64,000 bases of DNA from TH-plancto1 sp031431195 (GCA_031431195.1 JANPCU010000130.1:24579-88578), one strand, 5' to 3'; shown: positions 36,013-44,810, numbered from the stretch's first letter. Notes: generated from the sequence alone by a model not told the origin. Numbers and translations: made by a program.

Positions 36013-36906
36013 ATGTCAGTCTCTCCCCCACCCGGAACTCCGCCCGATCCGGCTCGCTTGGGACCGGCGTTTCAGCGGTTGTGCGAAGTCATTGCCCGAC
36101 TGCGATCACCGACGGGTTGCCCGTGGGACCGAGTGCAGACGCTGGGCTCGATCAAGCCGTTCACACTGGAGGAGACGTACGAACTGCTGGAGGCGATCGA
36201 CTCGAATGATGATGACGCGATCACGGAGGAACTCGGCGATCTGTTGCTGCAAGTCGTGCTGGATGCTCAGATCGGTCAGGACGAAGGGCGTTTCAACATC
36301 ATGGAGGTGATCGAGCGGATCACAGCCAAGATGATTCACCGCCACCCGCATGTGTTTGGTAAGGAGCAGGCTCATACGGCCAGCGATGTAGTCACGCATT
36401 GGGAGCGGGCCAAGCAGGCCGAGAAGCAGCGGGCGTCTGTGCTAGATGGGATTCCGCTCGAATTGCCAGCCCTGGCGAAGGCAGCCCGGCTCAGCAAAAA
36501 AGCGGCACGGGTCGGGTATGACTTCCCTCACCGCGCGATGCTGTTCGACAAGCTGCGGGAGGAACTGGCCGAGCTGGGCGAGGAGCTGGGCGAGGTGCCG
36601 GAGATCGCCGCCTCGGTCGAGATGGTCCCCGTCCCCGATGCAGAAGTGACAGACCCCGAGCGCAAGAAACGAATCGAGTCCGAACTCGGCGACGTGCTCT
36701 TTGTCGTGGCCAACATCGCCCGGCGGTGGGGCATCGACCCGGAAGAGGCCCTCCGCAGCTCGAACCGCAAGTTCGCCGATCGCTTTCGCGCGATCGAGCG
36801 CGGGCTGAGCGCTGCGGGGAAGACTTTTGAGACAGCCACACTGCCGCAGATGGAAGAGTTGTATCAGGCGTATAAGCGGGCGACTCGAGCGAACGGCGGG
36901 GAGTGA
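36013..36906 (+). CDS. mazG: Nucleoside triphosphate pyrophosphohydrolase
   Basis: The protein has 297 residues, versus ~263 in E. coli. The first MazG repeat shows CPWDRVQTLGSIKPFTLEETYELLEAID and EELGDLLLQVVLDAQI; the second, less conserved, has RIESELGDVLFVVANIARRWGIDPEEALR and SNRKFADRFRAIE. These acidic EExxE/ExxD motifs bind Mg. MazG hydrolyses NTPs and dNTPs to monophosphates and lowers ppGpp or damaged nucleotides. It is cytoplasmic. Downstream, a small minus-strand gene is convergent. Confidence 0.95.
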   Translation: MSVSPPPGTPPDPARLGPAFQRLCEVIARLRSPTGCPWDRVQTLGSIKPFTLEETYELLEAIDSNDDDAITEELGDLLLQVVLDAQIGQDEGRFNIMEVIERITAKMIHRHPHVFGKEQAHTASDVVTHWERAKQAEKQRASVLDGIPLELPALAKAARLSKKAARVGYDFPHRAMLFDKLREELAELGEELGEVPEIAASVEMVPVPDAEVTDPERKKRIESELGDVLFVVANIARRWGIDPEEALRSSNRKFADRFRAIERGLSAAGKTFETATLPQMEELYQAYKRATRANGGE

Positions 36907-36934
36907 TCCGTGGGAGCGACATCGCCGACGGACC

Positions 36935-37378
36935 TCAATGGGCGGTCTTCTCGGTATCGTGGCGATAAGAAGTTTCCCCCTCGCGGCGTCGCCAGTGGGT
37001 CGGGCGGGTTATCAACTTCAGATCGCCCACCGCCGGCACTTCGTCAAACTCGGCCATTCTTTCCGCTCGGGTCAGCTCATCGACGGCTTCATCCGGCTGA
37101 AGAGAGCCAAAGACGACCGCGATCATCGGCTGAGGAGTCGGGACGCTCGGGACCAGATGCTGATTGAATGAAGCTCCCAGAGGGGCCAGCACTCGATCCA
37201 CGGAAGCCAACACCGGCGAGGCCGATTGAGACCAGAGCTGGCTCGCCTCCGGATTCAGTGTGATCGTCGCCGCCACCACACAGGCGACCACGCAGAGATA
37301 AGTCGGCCACTGGGATCGACGGGGACGTGTGGCGAAATCGCACAGGGCAAAAGTTGTCGGGGACGTGTAATGTTTCAT
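36935..37378 (-). CDS. Small single-TM protein of unknown function
   Basis: I choose the ATG at 37378 (MKHYTSPTTF); an upstream start at 37432 is possible. The product has 147 residues. One hydrophobic segment (YLCVVACVVAATITLN) follows a basic stretch; a mostly polar extracytoplasmic region of ~90 residues contains Pro-rich VPSVPTPQPM and ends with a charged tail. No family was recognised. It shares a divergent upstream region with the YTV-like gene. Confidence 0.55.
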   Translation of the reverse strand: MKHYTSPTTFALCDFATRPRRSQWPTYLCVVACVVAATITLNPEASQLWSQSASPVLASVDRVLAPLGASFNQHLVPSVPTPQPMIAVVFGSLQPDEAVDELTRAERMAEFDEVPAVGDLKLITRPTHWRRREGETSYRHDTEKTAH

Positions 37379-37697
37379 GGGCACGAGACTGAGGAAAGAG
37401 ACTGACGGGGCACTTCCATGGCCATGCTTCAACTTAGGTCAGCCGACCCGTGAGTCAAACGCCATGTGGTATTTCTCCCACAAGGGACTTGAGCGATTTC
37501 CCGGCAGAATCGTTACAGCTGTAACAAATACAAACCTCAGAAAGAGGACCGGCAAAACTCGCCCGTCTTATTGACCTGTTTTTCCAATCAGCTGTACAAG
37601 TCCCCCCGCCCTGGTGATCTCCGCCGCTGACTGCGAGGGGATCTCGGGGCCTCACCCTCACGTTCAATCACAGTCACGTTTTCGACAGGATTCACCC
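37379..37697. other. Divergent promoter region with a perfect palindrome
   Basis: This 319-bp region separates the small TM protein gene (minus) from the YTV-like gene (plus). It holds the palindrome described at 37512-37525. An AGGA site 8 nt before 37698 fits the plus-strand start. No other feature is seen. Confidence 0.5.
37512..37525. promoter_or_regulatory. Candidate operator: perfect 14-bp palindrome GTTACAGCTGTAAC
   Basis: A perfect dyad in the middle of a divergent intergenic region, ~135 bp from one start and ~170 bp from the other, is the expected form of a binding site for a dimeric regulator. A half-like CAGCTGTACA occurs ~75 bp downstream. No regulator can be named. Confidence 0.35.
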
Positions 37698-38759
37698 ATG
37701 TTTGGAATCCGGACCCGCCAGCTGGCCGCCGTCATTGTGGCCTCCCTGGCCAGCCCCATGGCCCTGATGGCCCAGTGGAATCCCTTTGGCGATTGCTGCT
37801 GCTCCACCCCCGCTCCGGTCATGACCGCCTCGACCCAGTGCATGCAGCCGGTGACCACGATGGTCACTAAGCAAGTGCAGCAGACGGAGTATCGTCCGAG
37901 GCAGACCGTTCAGACCCGACCGGTCACGAAGATGCGAATGGTCTCTAAACCAGTGACCGCATACCGCCAGGTGATGGAGACCAAGACGGTCGAAGTCCCC
38001 ACGGTGAGCTACCAGACGGTCACCGAAATGCAGACCAAGATGGTCAACAAAGGGCGTTGGCAAACCATGACACAGCCGGTCGCCAAGATGGCTCCCTGCC
38101 AGTACGACAGCCGTTCCGGCATGTTGGCTTCGATGAATCGCATGGGCTATCAGATGCGGACGGCCCTCCAGCCGAATTACACCACTCACCGCCAGTTCAT
38201 CCCACAGGTCTGCCAGACGACTTTTCCCGTTCAGCGGCAAGTGGCCGTCAACACAACTCAGCAGCGTTCCTACGTGGAGGCCAAGATGGTCGCGTATCAG
38301 ACGACTCAGCAAGTCGCCGAATACTACACCGATTCGGAGCAGGTCACTGTGACCACGATGGAGCCCTTCACCGTCATGAAAACGGTTTCGGTGCCGATGA
38401 CGCAGATGGCCTTTGTGGATCCCTACACTGGCATGGCCATTAGTCCAGCCAACACTCAGACCGCAGAAGAGAAGCAACCGACTCGCGCCGCTGAGAACGA
38501 CAATCCTCCCGCAGGTGGCCTACACAAGGGGATCTCCTATCCGAAACCCGAGCCAGTGCCAGCCAACGACAACCGCGTGATTCGTGACGATTCGACTCCG
38601 ACATCTCCCGCACGGGTCATTGTTCAACCTGTCACTCGCCGTCAGCCAGCTGCCATCGCGGCCACCGGAACCAGCGGTTGGAAGGCTCATACGCCTGCTG
38701 CCAACGAACTGCCAGGACCGAAGACCGCCTCGGGCAAGGTTTCAATCGCCTCAAACTAA
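37698..38759 (+). CDS. YTV-like repetitive secreted protein
   Basis: The ATG at 37698 follows an AGGA site and opens a signal peptide (MFGIRTRQLAAVIVASLASP, then MALMAQ). A Cys cluster (FGDCCCSTPAP) follows. Residues ~45-250 are tandem beta-strand repeats of the type V-T/x-K-x-V/M with alternating Thr, Val, Gln and basic residues, such as YQTVTEMQTKMVNKGRWQTM and YTDSEQVTVTTMEPFTVMKT. The tail is disordered and Pro-rich. This resembles the planctomycete YTV proteins found in the cell wall or envelope, in degenerate form. Length is 353 residues; a strong terminator follows. Function is unknown, structural by inference. Confidence 0.8.
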   Translation: MFGIRTRQLAAVIVASLASPMALMAQWNPFGDCCCSTPAPVMTASTQCMQPVTTMVTKQVQQTEYRPRQTVQTRPVTKMRMVSKPVTAYRQVMETKTVEVPTVSYQTVTEMQTKMVNKGRWQTMTQPVAKMAPCQYDSRSGMLASMNRMGYQMRTALQPNYTTHRQFIPQVCQTTFPVQRQVAVNTTQQRSYVEAKMVAYQTTQQVAEYYTDSEQVTVTTMEPFTVMKTVSVPMTQMAFVDPYTGMAISPANTQTAEEKQPTRAAENDNPPAGGLHKGISYPKPEPVPANDNRVIRDDSTPTSPARVIVQPVTRRQPAAIAATGTSGWKAHTPAANELPGPKTASGKVSIASN

Positions 38760-38870
38760 GCGAGCCGTCAGGATCGCGCACCCGTCTTCGATAATTCCGA
38801 CTAAGTCACTCCCTTCCCCCTCTCCCCTCGGCTAGTTTCCTACCCCACTTCCCCTCCCGTCTCTCGCAGG

Positions 38871-38909
38871 AACGGTGCCGGATCCCCTCCGGTGCCGTTT
38901 CTTTCTTTC
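38871..38909 (+). terminator. Intrinsic terminator after the YTV-like gene
   Basis: AACGGTGCCGGA pairs with TCCGGTGCCGTT (12 pairs, two of them G-U) around a TCCCC loop and is followed by TCTTTCTTTC. It lies ~110 nt after the stop codon. This is the best-formed terminator in the window. Confidence 0.8.
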
Positions 38910-39208
38910 ATGGATGGGTGCGATGAAATGCCAGATTTCTCTTGCCCCGCAAGTCGGTTTTCGGTGAAATGAATGAGGAGTGAGTGGGTTGTTCGGCTCT
39001 TACCGACAGTGAGGATTACTCCGGCTGCCGCTGCATAACCCGTGCCATCGCTCGGACCTTGCCGAGCCACGCCAGACGATTCAGGTGTTGTCGATTTTCA
39101 CTCGTCACAGCCGGTTGTGGCACCTAGGCTTCTGACGAGTGAATTGCCACTTTCGGGCCAGTGGTGCATTGATCCTCTCCACCAACCACTGAACTCTGCA
39201 GCAAATTC
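38910..39208. other. Leader region of the HEAT-repeat kinase gene with an 11-bp stem
   Basis: TTCACTCGTCA (39097-39107) and TGACGAGTGAA (39133-39143) are perfect complements around 25 nt, ending ~65 nt before the start codon. It could be a leader hairpin or a regulatory site. Nothing else is seen in this stretch. Confidence 0.4.
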
Positions 39209-40693
39209 ATGGCCGCCCCGAAGACCACTCCTGTTGCCACTCGCTGGATCTGGCCGTTTGAGCTGATTGAACAAATCGGCGAGGGCGGCATGGGGGTTGT
39301 GTATCGGGCCCGCTACGTGGTCAACAACCGCGAAGTCGCACTGAAGATGCTGCCTGCGGATGTTACCGATAAAGTCGCCCTCGCCCGGTTTGAGCGCGAG
39401 TTGGAAGTGCTCAAGAACCTCAAGCATCCCAATATCGTGCGGTGCTTCGGGGGAGTCAGCGAAGACAAGCAGCGTTTCTACGCCATGGAACTCGTCGAAG
39501 GCGGTAGCCTGGAAGACGAACTGCAACGTCGCGGCCGGTTGACCATGGAGCGTGTGGTCGCCTATGGACTGCAAATGTGTGCGGGCCTGGAATGCTCGCA
39601 CAAAAGCGGCGTCGTCCATCGCGACATCAAGCCCAGCAACTTCCTGATTGGGAATGACAAGCAACTCAAGCTGAGCGACTTTGGACTGGCCAGTGTGTCA
39701 GCCTCGCGGCGCATTACAGCGGCGGGTAAGACCGCTGGCACGCTGCTCTACATGGCCCCGGAACAGATTCGCGGTGGCGAGCTGTCCCCTCAGACAGACC
39801 TCTACGCACTCGGCTGTGTGTTTTACGAACTACTGACCGGGAAGCCCCCCTTCGTGGGGGAGTCCCCGGCCCAGACAATGCACATGCACTGTCGGTCGGA
39901 AATTCCACGAGTGTCCACAGTCATCCTCGATTGTCCTCCGGGACTCGACCGGCTGATCGTCAAGTTGATGTCGAAAGAGCCTGCTCAGCGACCCCAGTCA
40001 GCCGCCGAAGTTGCGAGGGAACTCCGAGGAATCACGAACTCGATCACCGTTAAGATCGACCCGAAGCGACTCCTGCTCGAAGGAGCGACCGTCCCGCCGT
40101 CACAGCCGCCGGTCATGCGAACTGATTTATGGGATGGGGAGGTGGCTCCCTACAAACGATCCCGGCAAGATCAAATCACACTACTGGTCCTCCTGGTCTC
40201 GCTCATCGGCTCCCTCTTGTGGAACTTTACTCGCAGGACCGAAACCGGACTGACAGCCCAGCTGGAGACGCTGTGGATTGATGCACTGCGTGACCCGCAA
40301 CGCGAAGTCCGACTCCATGCGATCCAGAGTTTGAGTGAACTGGATGGGCGATCGTCCAAGGCTCTCCAGGCCTTGGGGAATCTCCTGGAAGACCGTGACC
40401 CATCGGTCAGGCGAGAAGCGATCCTCGCCGTCTCCCGATCCGGCTCATCGGGAAAAGACTACATCCCCACCTTGATGAGAATCAGCAAGGACGATCAAGA
40501 CCGGGAAATCCGCGACTTGGCCGGGATCGCTACTTCAACCCTCCGTCAGGCTCCCGACCGGAGCAGGCTCGGAATCTGGTTGATCATGTTGGGACTGGCC
40601 TCAGCTGTCGGAGCGGCGACATTCTTTTGGATGAAAAAGAATGTCCAGCTCGACGTCATCCCTCCACGGAAGCCAGTCCTTGGCGGAATGTAG
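39209..40693 (+). CDS. Ser/Thr protein kinase with extracytoplasmic HEAT-type repeats between two TM segments
   Basis: Residues ~17-275 form a Hanks kinase: GEGGMGVVYRA, VALKML, catalytic HRDIKPSN (His137), DFGLA and MAPEQ. A TM segment near 322-338 (ITLLVLLVSLIGSLLWNF) is followed by ~110 residues with HEAT-like helical pairs (LRDPQREVRLHAIQSLSELD; DRDPSVRREAILAVSRSG) and a second TM near 453-472. The HEAT part should lie outside the cytoplasm, where it could sense a ligand. Length is 494 residues, transcribed alone. The second kinase of the window (22136-23806) has FHA instead. Confidence 0.92.
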   Translation: MAAPKTTPVATRWIWPFELIEQIGEGGMGVVYRARYVVNNREVALKMLPADVTDKVALARFERELEVLKNLKHPNIVRCFGGVSEDKQRFYAMELVEGGSLEDELQRRGRLTMERVVAYGLQMCAGLECSHKSGVVHRDIKPSNFLIGNDKQLKLSDFGLASVSASRRITAAGKTAGTLLYMAPEQIRGGELSPQTDLYALGCVFYELLTGKPPFVGESPAQTMHMHCRSEIPRVSTVILDCPPGLDRLIVKLMSKEPAQRPQSAAEVARELRGITNSITVKIDPKRLLLEGATVPPSQPPVMRTDLWDGEVAPYKRSRQDQITLLVLLVSLIGSLLWNFTRRTETGLTAQLETLWIDALRDPQREVRLHAIQSLSELDGRSSKALQALGNLLEDRDPSVRREAILAVSRSGSSGKDYIPTLMRISKDDQDREIRDLAGIATSTLRQAPDRSRLGIWLIMLGLASAVGAATFFWMKKNVQLDVIPPRKPVLGGM

Positions 40694-40783
40694 CCGAATC
40701 GGTATATAGCGGGAGACAGACGGGAACCAGTTGTGAGCCCACCTCGCAGCGGCCTTTCCATGACCTCCTCTCGCAGCAGCGCT

Positions 40784-42094
40784 ATGCCACTTTCCGATTC
40801 GCCGTTTCCCTTCTCTGCCGTGGGGCAGAAGCTGACTGCTCGCAGTGGCATCCTCGAATTGATGGATGATCTGGGCCGGGCCATGACCGTTGAGCCGGAC
40901 ATGCGGATGCTGGGGGGCGGAAACCCGGCGGCGGTGCCCGCGATGCAGGCCATCTGGCGGGTGCGGATGCAGGCTCTGCTCGATGAGGGAGCCGCTTTCG
41001 ACCGGATGCTCGGTAACTATGATCCACCGCAGGGGAACCCGAGATTTCTGGCCTCACTGGCGAAACTGTTGAAGGAGAAGTTCGGCTGGGACATCGGGCC
41101 GGAGAACCTGGCGATCACCACCGGGGGCCAGACGGCGTTCTTCCAGATCTTCAACCTGCTGGCCGGACGATTCACGGACGGTCGGCAGCGAAAGATCCTG
41201 CTGCCCCTCTGCCCGGAGTACATCGGCTACGCCGATCAGGGGATCGACGAGGGGCTCTTCGTCGCCTGTCGCCCGACGATCTCCTGGCCCCACGGAGAGG
41301 CTGCGCGGGTCTTCAAGTACCGCATTGACTTCGAGGCTGTGGAAGCTGCTCTGGTCCGCCACGATATCGGAGGCATCGCCGTCTCTCGCCCGACGAATCC
41401 CACTGGGAACGTCCTCACCGATGAGGAGGTGCAGCGACTTTCCACATTGGCGTCGAAGCACGGCATCCCGCTGATTCTCGACAACGCCTACGGGGCTCCG
41501 TTCCCCGGTGTGATCTTCGTCCCTGCGGAACCTTTCTGGGCTCCGCACCTGATCTTGACCTTGAGCCTCTCCAAGCTCGGTCTGCCGGGGACACGCACCG
41601 GTATCGTGATCGCCCCTCCCGCGATCGCCAGCGCCGTCGCCGCGATGACCGCCATTACCGGACTGGCCAACGGCAACGTCGGACAGCAAATGGTGCTGCC
41701 GCTGATCGAGAGCGGACGCATCCTGCAAATTGGGCCCACCATCCTGCGACCGTTCTACCAGAAGAAAAGCCAAGCCGCCGCTGCGATGGCTGCCACAGCG
41801 TTCGCCGCACACAACGTGGATTGGGCCATGCACGCCAGCGAGGGCGCATTCTTCCACTGGCTCTGGCTACGCGACATGAACATCCCCACTCGCGAACTGT
41901 ACGAGCGGCTCAAAGCCCGCAAGGTGCTGATAGTCCCCGGCGAATACTTCTTCTTCGGCCTCGACCAGTCTGGTCCAGAAGGAGACTGGCCGCACAGCCG
42001 CGAATGTCTGCGTCTCAACTTCGCTCAGCCCGAACAGACTGTCCGCGAGGGGTTGCAAATCATCGCGGAAGAAGCCGCCAAAGCCCGGAGGTAA
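40784..42094 (+). CDS. avtA: Valine-pyruvate aminotransferase
   Basis: The best start is the ATG at 40784 (MPLSDSPFPFSAVGQKL), matching the family N-terminus; GTG 40733 and ATG 40760 are alternatives. The fold is class I/II PLP: LMDDLGRAM, GGGNPAAVPAM, GNYDPPQGNPRFLASLAKLL, VSRPTNPTGNVLTDEEV, DNAYGAPFPG and the lysine motif LSLSKLGLPGTRTG. AvtA converts 2-oxoisovalerate and alanine into valine and pyruvate. It is cytoplasmic. It is probably transcribed alone, as a family E repeat follows and no gene is adjacent on the same strand within 300 bp. Confidence 0.93.
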   Translation: MPLSDSPFPFSAVGQKLTARSGILELMDDLGRAMTVEPDMRMLGGGNPAAVPAMQAIWRVRMQALLDEGAAFDRMLGNYDPPQGNPRFLASLAKLLKEKFGWDIGPENLAITTGGQTAFFQIFNLLAGRFTDGRQRKILLPLCPEYIGYADQGIDEGLFVACRPTISWPHGEAARVFKYRIDFEAVEAALVRHDIGGIAVSRPTNPTGNVLTDEEVQRLSTLASKHGIPLILDNAYGAPFPGVIFVPAEPFWAPHLILTLSLSKLGLPGTRTGIVIAPPAIASAVAAMTAITGLANGNVGQQMVLPLIESGRILQIGPTILRPFYQKKSQAAAAMAATAFAAHNVDWAMHASEGAFFHWLWLRDMNIPTRELYERLKARKVLIVPGEYFFFGLDQSGPEGDWPHSRECLRLNFAQPEQTVREGLQIIAEEAAKARR

Positions 42095-42100
42095 ACAGAC

Positions 42101-42130
42101 AGGCGAGCGGGGCGGCGTCAGCCCCCTGGT
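42101..42130 (+). repeat. Family E repeat, copy 1
   Basis: GGCGGCGTCAGCCCCCTGGT and ~10 preceding bases match 44687-44716 almost perfectly. It begins 7 nt after the avtA stop codon. The element lies at the start of a 300-bp gap that otherwise shows only the tandem repeat at its end. Confidence 0.7.
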
Positions 42131-42360
42131 TCTTCCTGAGTCGCCTTTTCTGACTGATGGCACGGTCTGAGGCATTGCGAAGGCAGTGGTCTTCCGACGC
42201 TCCCACACCCTAGAAGACCAAGGGTATGCCACCCGACCCGCGCAAGCTGCAGCGATTCTGGAAGCGATTGTTGAAGAGTTGTGAGCGAATGGGTTACAAC
42301 GCTGATTCTCGCCTGAGACCGCAAGTCCCTTGCACCGATGCTTCGGTCTTCGGTTTTCTG

Positions 42361-42392
42361 GACATTCTCTAGGGACATTCTCTAGGGACATC
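42361..42392 (+). repeat. 13-bp tandem repeat carrying ribosome-binding-like sites
   Basis: The unit GGACATTCTCTAG occurs twice and then partly a third time (GGACATCC), directly before the GTG start at 42395. Each unit junction makes AGGGA-like sequence; the last is spaced ~8 nt from the start codon and is the likely ribosome-binding site. Slippage here could change translation. Confidence 0.6.
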
Positions 42393-42394
42393 CT

Positions 42395-43153
42395 GTGCCA
42401 CGATTCGCCGCAGTCCTTTGCCTCTTGCTCTTGGGGCTCTCGATTCTCTCGTCATCGGCATCCGCCGAAGTCATCCAAAAGCCAGAGTTTTCGCTGACTT
42501 TGCCGGACGGATGGGTGGAGATTCCGAAGGAGACGCTTGAGTTAATGACTGCAAATGCCCAGGCAAAGGTTCCCAGTATTAAGCTTTCTCCTTATGTGTG
42601 TGGCTTCCAATTAGATTCCGGTAAAGTCGAACTGTTGGCACCCTACATTCTGGTTCAGTGGGCAGGGAAAGGAAAACGGCTCTCCGAGCAGCAACTGAGG
42701 TCCATGCAGAAAATCGACTTAACCAAGGCCGTAAAAGATAAAGGGATTCAATTGGACGAGATCGTACCAAACGCAGCGTTGGGACATATGAAATACGACG
42801 AGGCCAGCAATATCATTTGGATGGATATGGAAGCAGGGTCCGTCGCCTTGGGTAAGGGGCGATCCGTGATGGCTGGATTCCCGACAGAAATAGGATTGCT
42901 TCAGGTGACAGGTCACTTCATGTCCGCAGACGCCAATGCAGACTTGCCTGCCTATCAACAGATCGTGAAATCCGTAGTGATCTCCCCTGAGATTGCCTAC
43001 CGTGCTCATTGGACGGACGACTTGCAGGGAGGCGATCCGAATCAGTTTGGACCGTTCCAGATACTGCTTTGGCTGGGATCTTTGATTGGCTTCTTGATGG
43101 TGATCAAATGGAGGCAGCGAGCGATGTCCGGTGCCAACACGACTCTCAAATAG
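42395..43153 (+). CDS. Exported protein with C-terminal TM, unknown function
   Basis: The start GTG at 42395 gives a signal peptide (VPRFAAVLCLLLLGLSILSS) and 252 residues. The mature part begins with SLTLPDGWVEIPKETLELM, a pattern typical of small lipid- or protein-handling exported domains that start with a P-x-GW strand. The end has a TM segment (FGPFQILLWLGSLIGFLMVI) and a short basic tail inside the cell. I cannot name the family. The DNA is visibly less GC-rich than avtA and the downstream Dus gene. It is framed by repeats on both sides. Confidence 0.7.
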   Translation: MPRFAAVLCLLLLGLSILSSSASAEVIQKPEFSLTLPDGWVEIPKETLELMTANAQAKVPSIKLSPYVCGFQLDSGKVELLAPYILVQWAGKGKRLSEQQLRSMQKIDLTKAVKDKGIQLDEIVPNAALGHMKYDEASNIIWMDMEAGSVALGKGRSVMAGFPTEIGLLQVTGHFMSADANADLPAYQQIVKSVVISPEIAYRAHWTDDLQGGDPNQFGPFQILLWLGSLIGFLMVIKWRQRAMSGANTTLK

Positions 43154-43290
43154 ACAGTAACTGGATTTTTCGAACCTAATTCAAGTTTGTTGCGGCGTAG
43201 CACGGGAGGTTACCGCATGAACGCATCCGGTTGCAAGAATCTATCCCGGCTATCGCCAGCTTATTAGGGTCCATAGCGACCCAACCAGGC

Positions 43291-43525
43291 CACCCTGCGA
43301 ACTCCTTGTCCCGGCAGGGACAGCTGACAAAAGCCCACCGCTTCAGCGGTGGGACACGAGTGACTCCTAGCCCGACAGTCCCGAAAGGGACGACAGAAGA
43401 GTGGCAGCTCCCGTGGATGGTTGTTCGTGGTCTGCCGTCCCTCACGGGACTCACCTTCCCAAACGCCGATTGGAACCCACCGCTGAAGCGGTGGGCTATT
43501 GTCGTCCGTCCCTGACGGGACTTCA
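43291..43525. repeat. Inverted pair of ~100-bp modules, family D, second locus
   Basis: Palindromes CCCACCGCTTCAGCGGTGGG (43334-43353) and CCCACCGCTGAAGCGGTGGG (43476-43495) lie in two modules facing each other, each flanked by GTCCC...GGGAC hairpins. The arrangement equals that at 21841-22080. It takes up most of the 438-bp gap before the dihydrouridine synthase gene. Confidence 0.8.
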
Positions 43526-43591
43526 GATGACAATCTCCTCACCCTTCCGCACGGTGTTGATCCCCCGACCTCTCCACGGGACAATGCCGGA

Positions 43592-44677
43592 ATGACTCCC
43601 ACTGCTCCCCCCGTTCTGCCGCATCCTGGACCGATCCATTACGGGTCGCTCCGTCTGCCGTCGCGCTATCTGATCTCGCCGCTCGCGGGGTACACGAACC
43701 TCTCGTTCCGCCGTGTTTGCCGCGAACTCGGCGGTGTTGGACTTGGCACGACCGACCTCGTCAGCGCTCGCGCCCTCATGCAGCGCAGCTGGAAGTCGCT
43801 GCAACTGATAGAGACGTGTCCCGAGGACCGCCCATTCTCGGTGCAGATCTTCGGCGGCGACCCGTCGATGATGAAAGACGCGGCCCAGTACCTGCAGGAG
43901 TACGGCGTCGATTCCATCGACATCAACATGGGCTGCCCCGTGGCCCGCATTACAGCCAGCGGCGGCGGGTCCGCGATGATGTGCAAGGCGGACGCCACGA
44001 ATCATCTCGTGCAGACCGTGGTCGAAGCGGTTCGCGTCCCCGTCACCGTCAAAATGCGGCTCGGCTGGGACGACACTCAGATCACCGCTCCGCAGTTCGC
44101 CCGCGAGTTCGAACAGATTGGTGTCGCGGCCATCGCCATTCACGGTCGCACACGGGCCCAAGGGTTCACCGGGGTTGTGAACCTGGATGGCATTCGGCAA
44201 GTCGTCGAGGCCGTCCTGCGGATTCCCGTCGTCGGCAACGGCGACATCCGCACGATCGCCGATGCCGCCCGGATGTTCGAGGTGACCGGCTGCCACGCCA
44301 TCTCCATCGGTCGCGGGGCACTCGCTAACCCCTGGATTTTTCGCCAACTCGTCGAGTGGGAAACTACCGGACAGTACTCACCTCCCGGATCGTTCGATGA
44401 CCGATTGCAACTGCTCCGCAAGCAGTTCGCGTACTTCGAAGACCAGCAGGGCACCGACCGAGGGATTCGTCTGTTCCGCAAGATGGCTCACTGGTATCTC
44501 AAGGCCATGCGCGTCTCGTCCGACCTCCGCAACGAGTATCAAGATGCCCGCACTCCCGAAGAGGTCGAAGCGGTGCTAGAGAAGATTTCCACCGCCGGAC
44601 CGAAGGGGATGAGCCGCGATGGACTGCTGCCGGACCTGCACGTCCCCGTGCCCAGTGGTCCCGTTGAGAACTGGTAG
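43592..44677 (+). CDS. dus: tRNA-dihydrouridine synthase
   Basis: The ATG at 43592 (MTPTAPPVLPHPG) is preferred; the frame upstream lies inside the repeat. The FMN-binding barrel begins YLISPLAGYTNLSFRRVCRE, has DINMGCPVARITASGGGSAM with the catalytic Cys, VKMRLGWDD, AIAIHGRTRAQGF and VVGNGDI, and ends with a helical RNA-binding part. Length is 361 residues. The enzyme reduces uridine to dihydrouridine in tRNA. Which Dus subgroup it belongs to cannot be told safely. It is a single gene. Confidence 0.93.
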   Translation: MTPTAPPVLPHPGPIHYGSLRLPSRYLISPLAGYTNLSFRRVCRELGGVGLGTTDLVSARALMQRSWKSLQLIETCPEDRPFSVQIFGGDPSMMKDAAQYLQEYGVDSIDINMGCPVARITASGGGSAMMCKADATNHLVQTVVEAVRVPVTVKMRLGWDDTQITAPQFAREFEQIGVAAIAIHGRTRAQGFTGVVNLDGIRQVVEAVLRIPVVGNGDIRTIADAARMFEVTGCHAISIGRGALANPWIFRQLVEWETTGQYSPPGSFDDRLQLLRKQFAYFEDQQGTDRGIRLFRKMAHWYLKAMRVSSDLRNEYQDARTPEEVEAVLEKISTAGPKGMSRDGLLPDLHVPVPSGPVENW

Positions 44678-44686
44678 TCATCAAAT

Positions 44687-44716
44687 GGCGAACGGGGCGG
44701 CGTCAGCCCCCTGGTA
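44687..44716 (+). repeat. Family E repeat, copy 2
   Basis: GGCGGCGTCAGCCCCCTGGT with its left flank repeats 42101-42130. It begins ~10 nt after the dihydrouridine synthase stop. Both copies have the same orientation and the same place relative to the upstream gene. Confidence 0.7.
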
Positions 44717-44787
44717 CTGAATGCGTCTAGTCGATACGACCAAAGATCACTCTTGCCGCGAAAAGGACGACACGGAATCTCCTCCAT

Positions 44788-44810
44788 CCGGCTCACGCCG
44801 GACGCTCGCC
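44788..44810. repeat. Family C repeat, diverged copy
   Basis: CCGGCTCACGCCGG then CGCTCGCC is the inverted form of the family C core, with changes in the second half. It lies within the 224-bp gap before the next gene. Confidence 0.55.
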
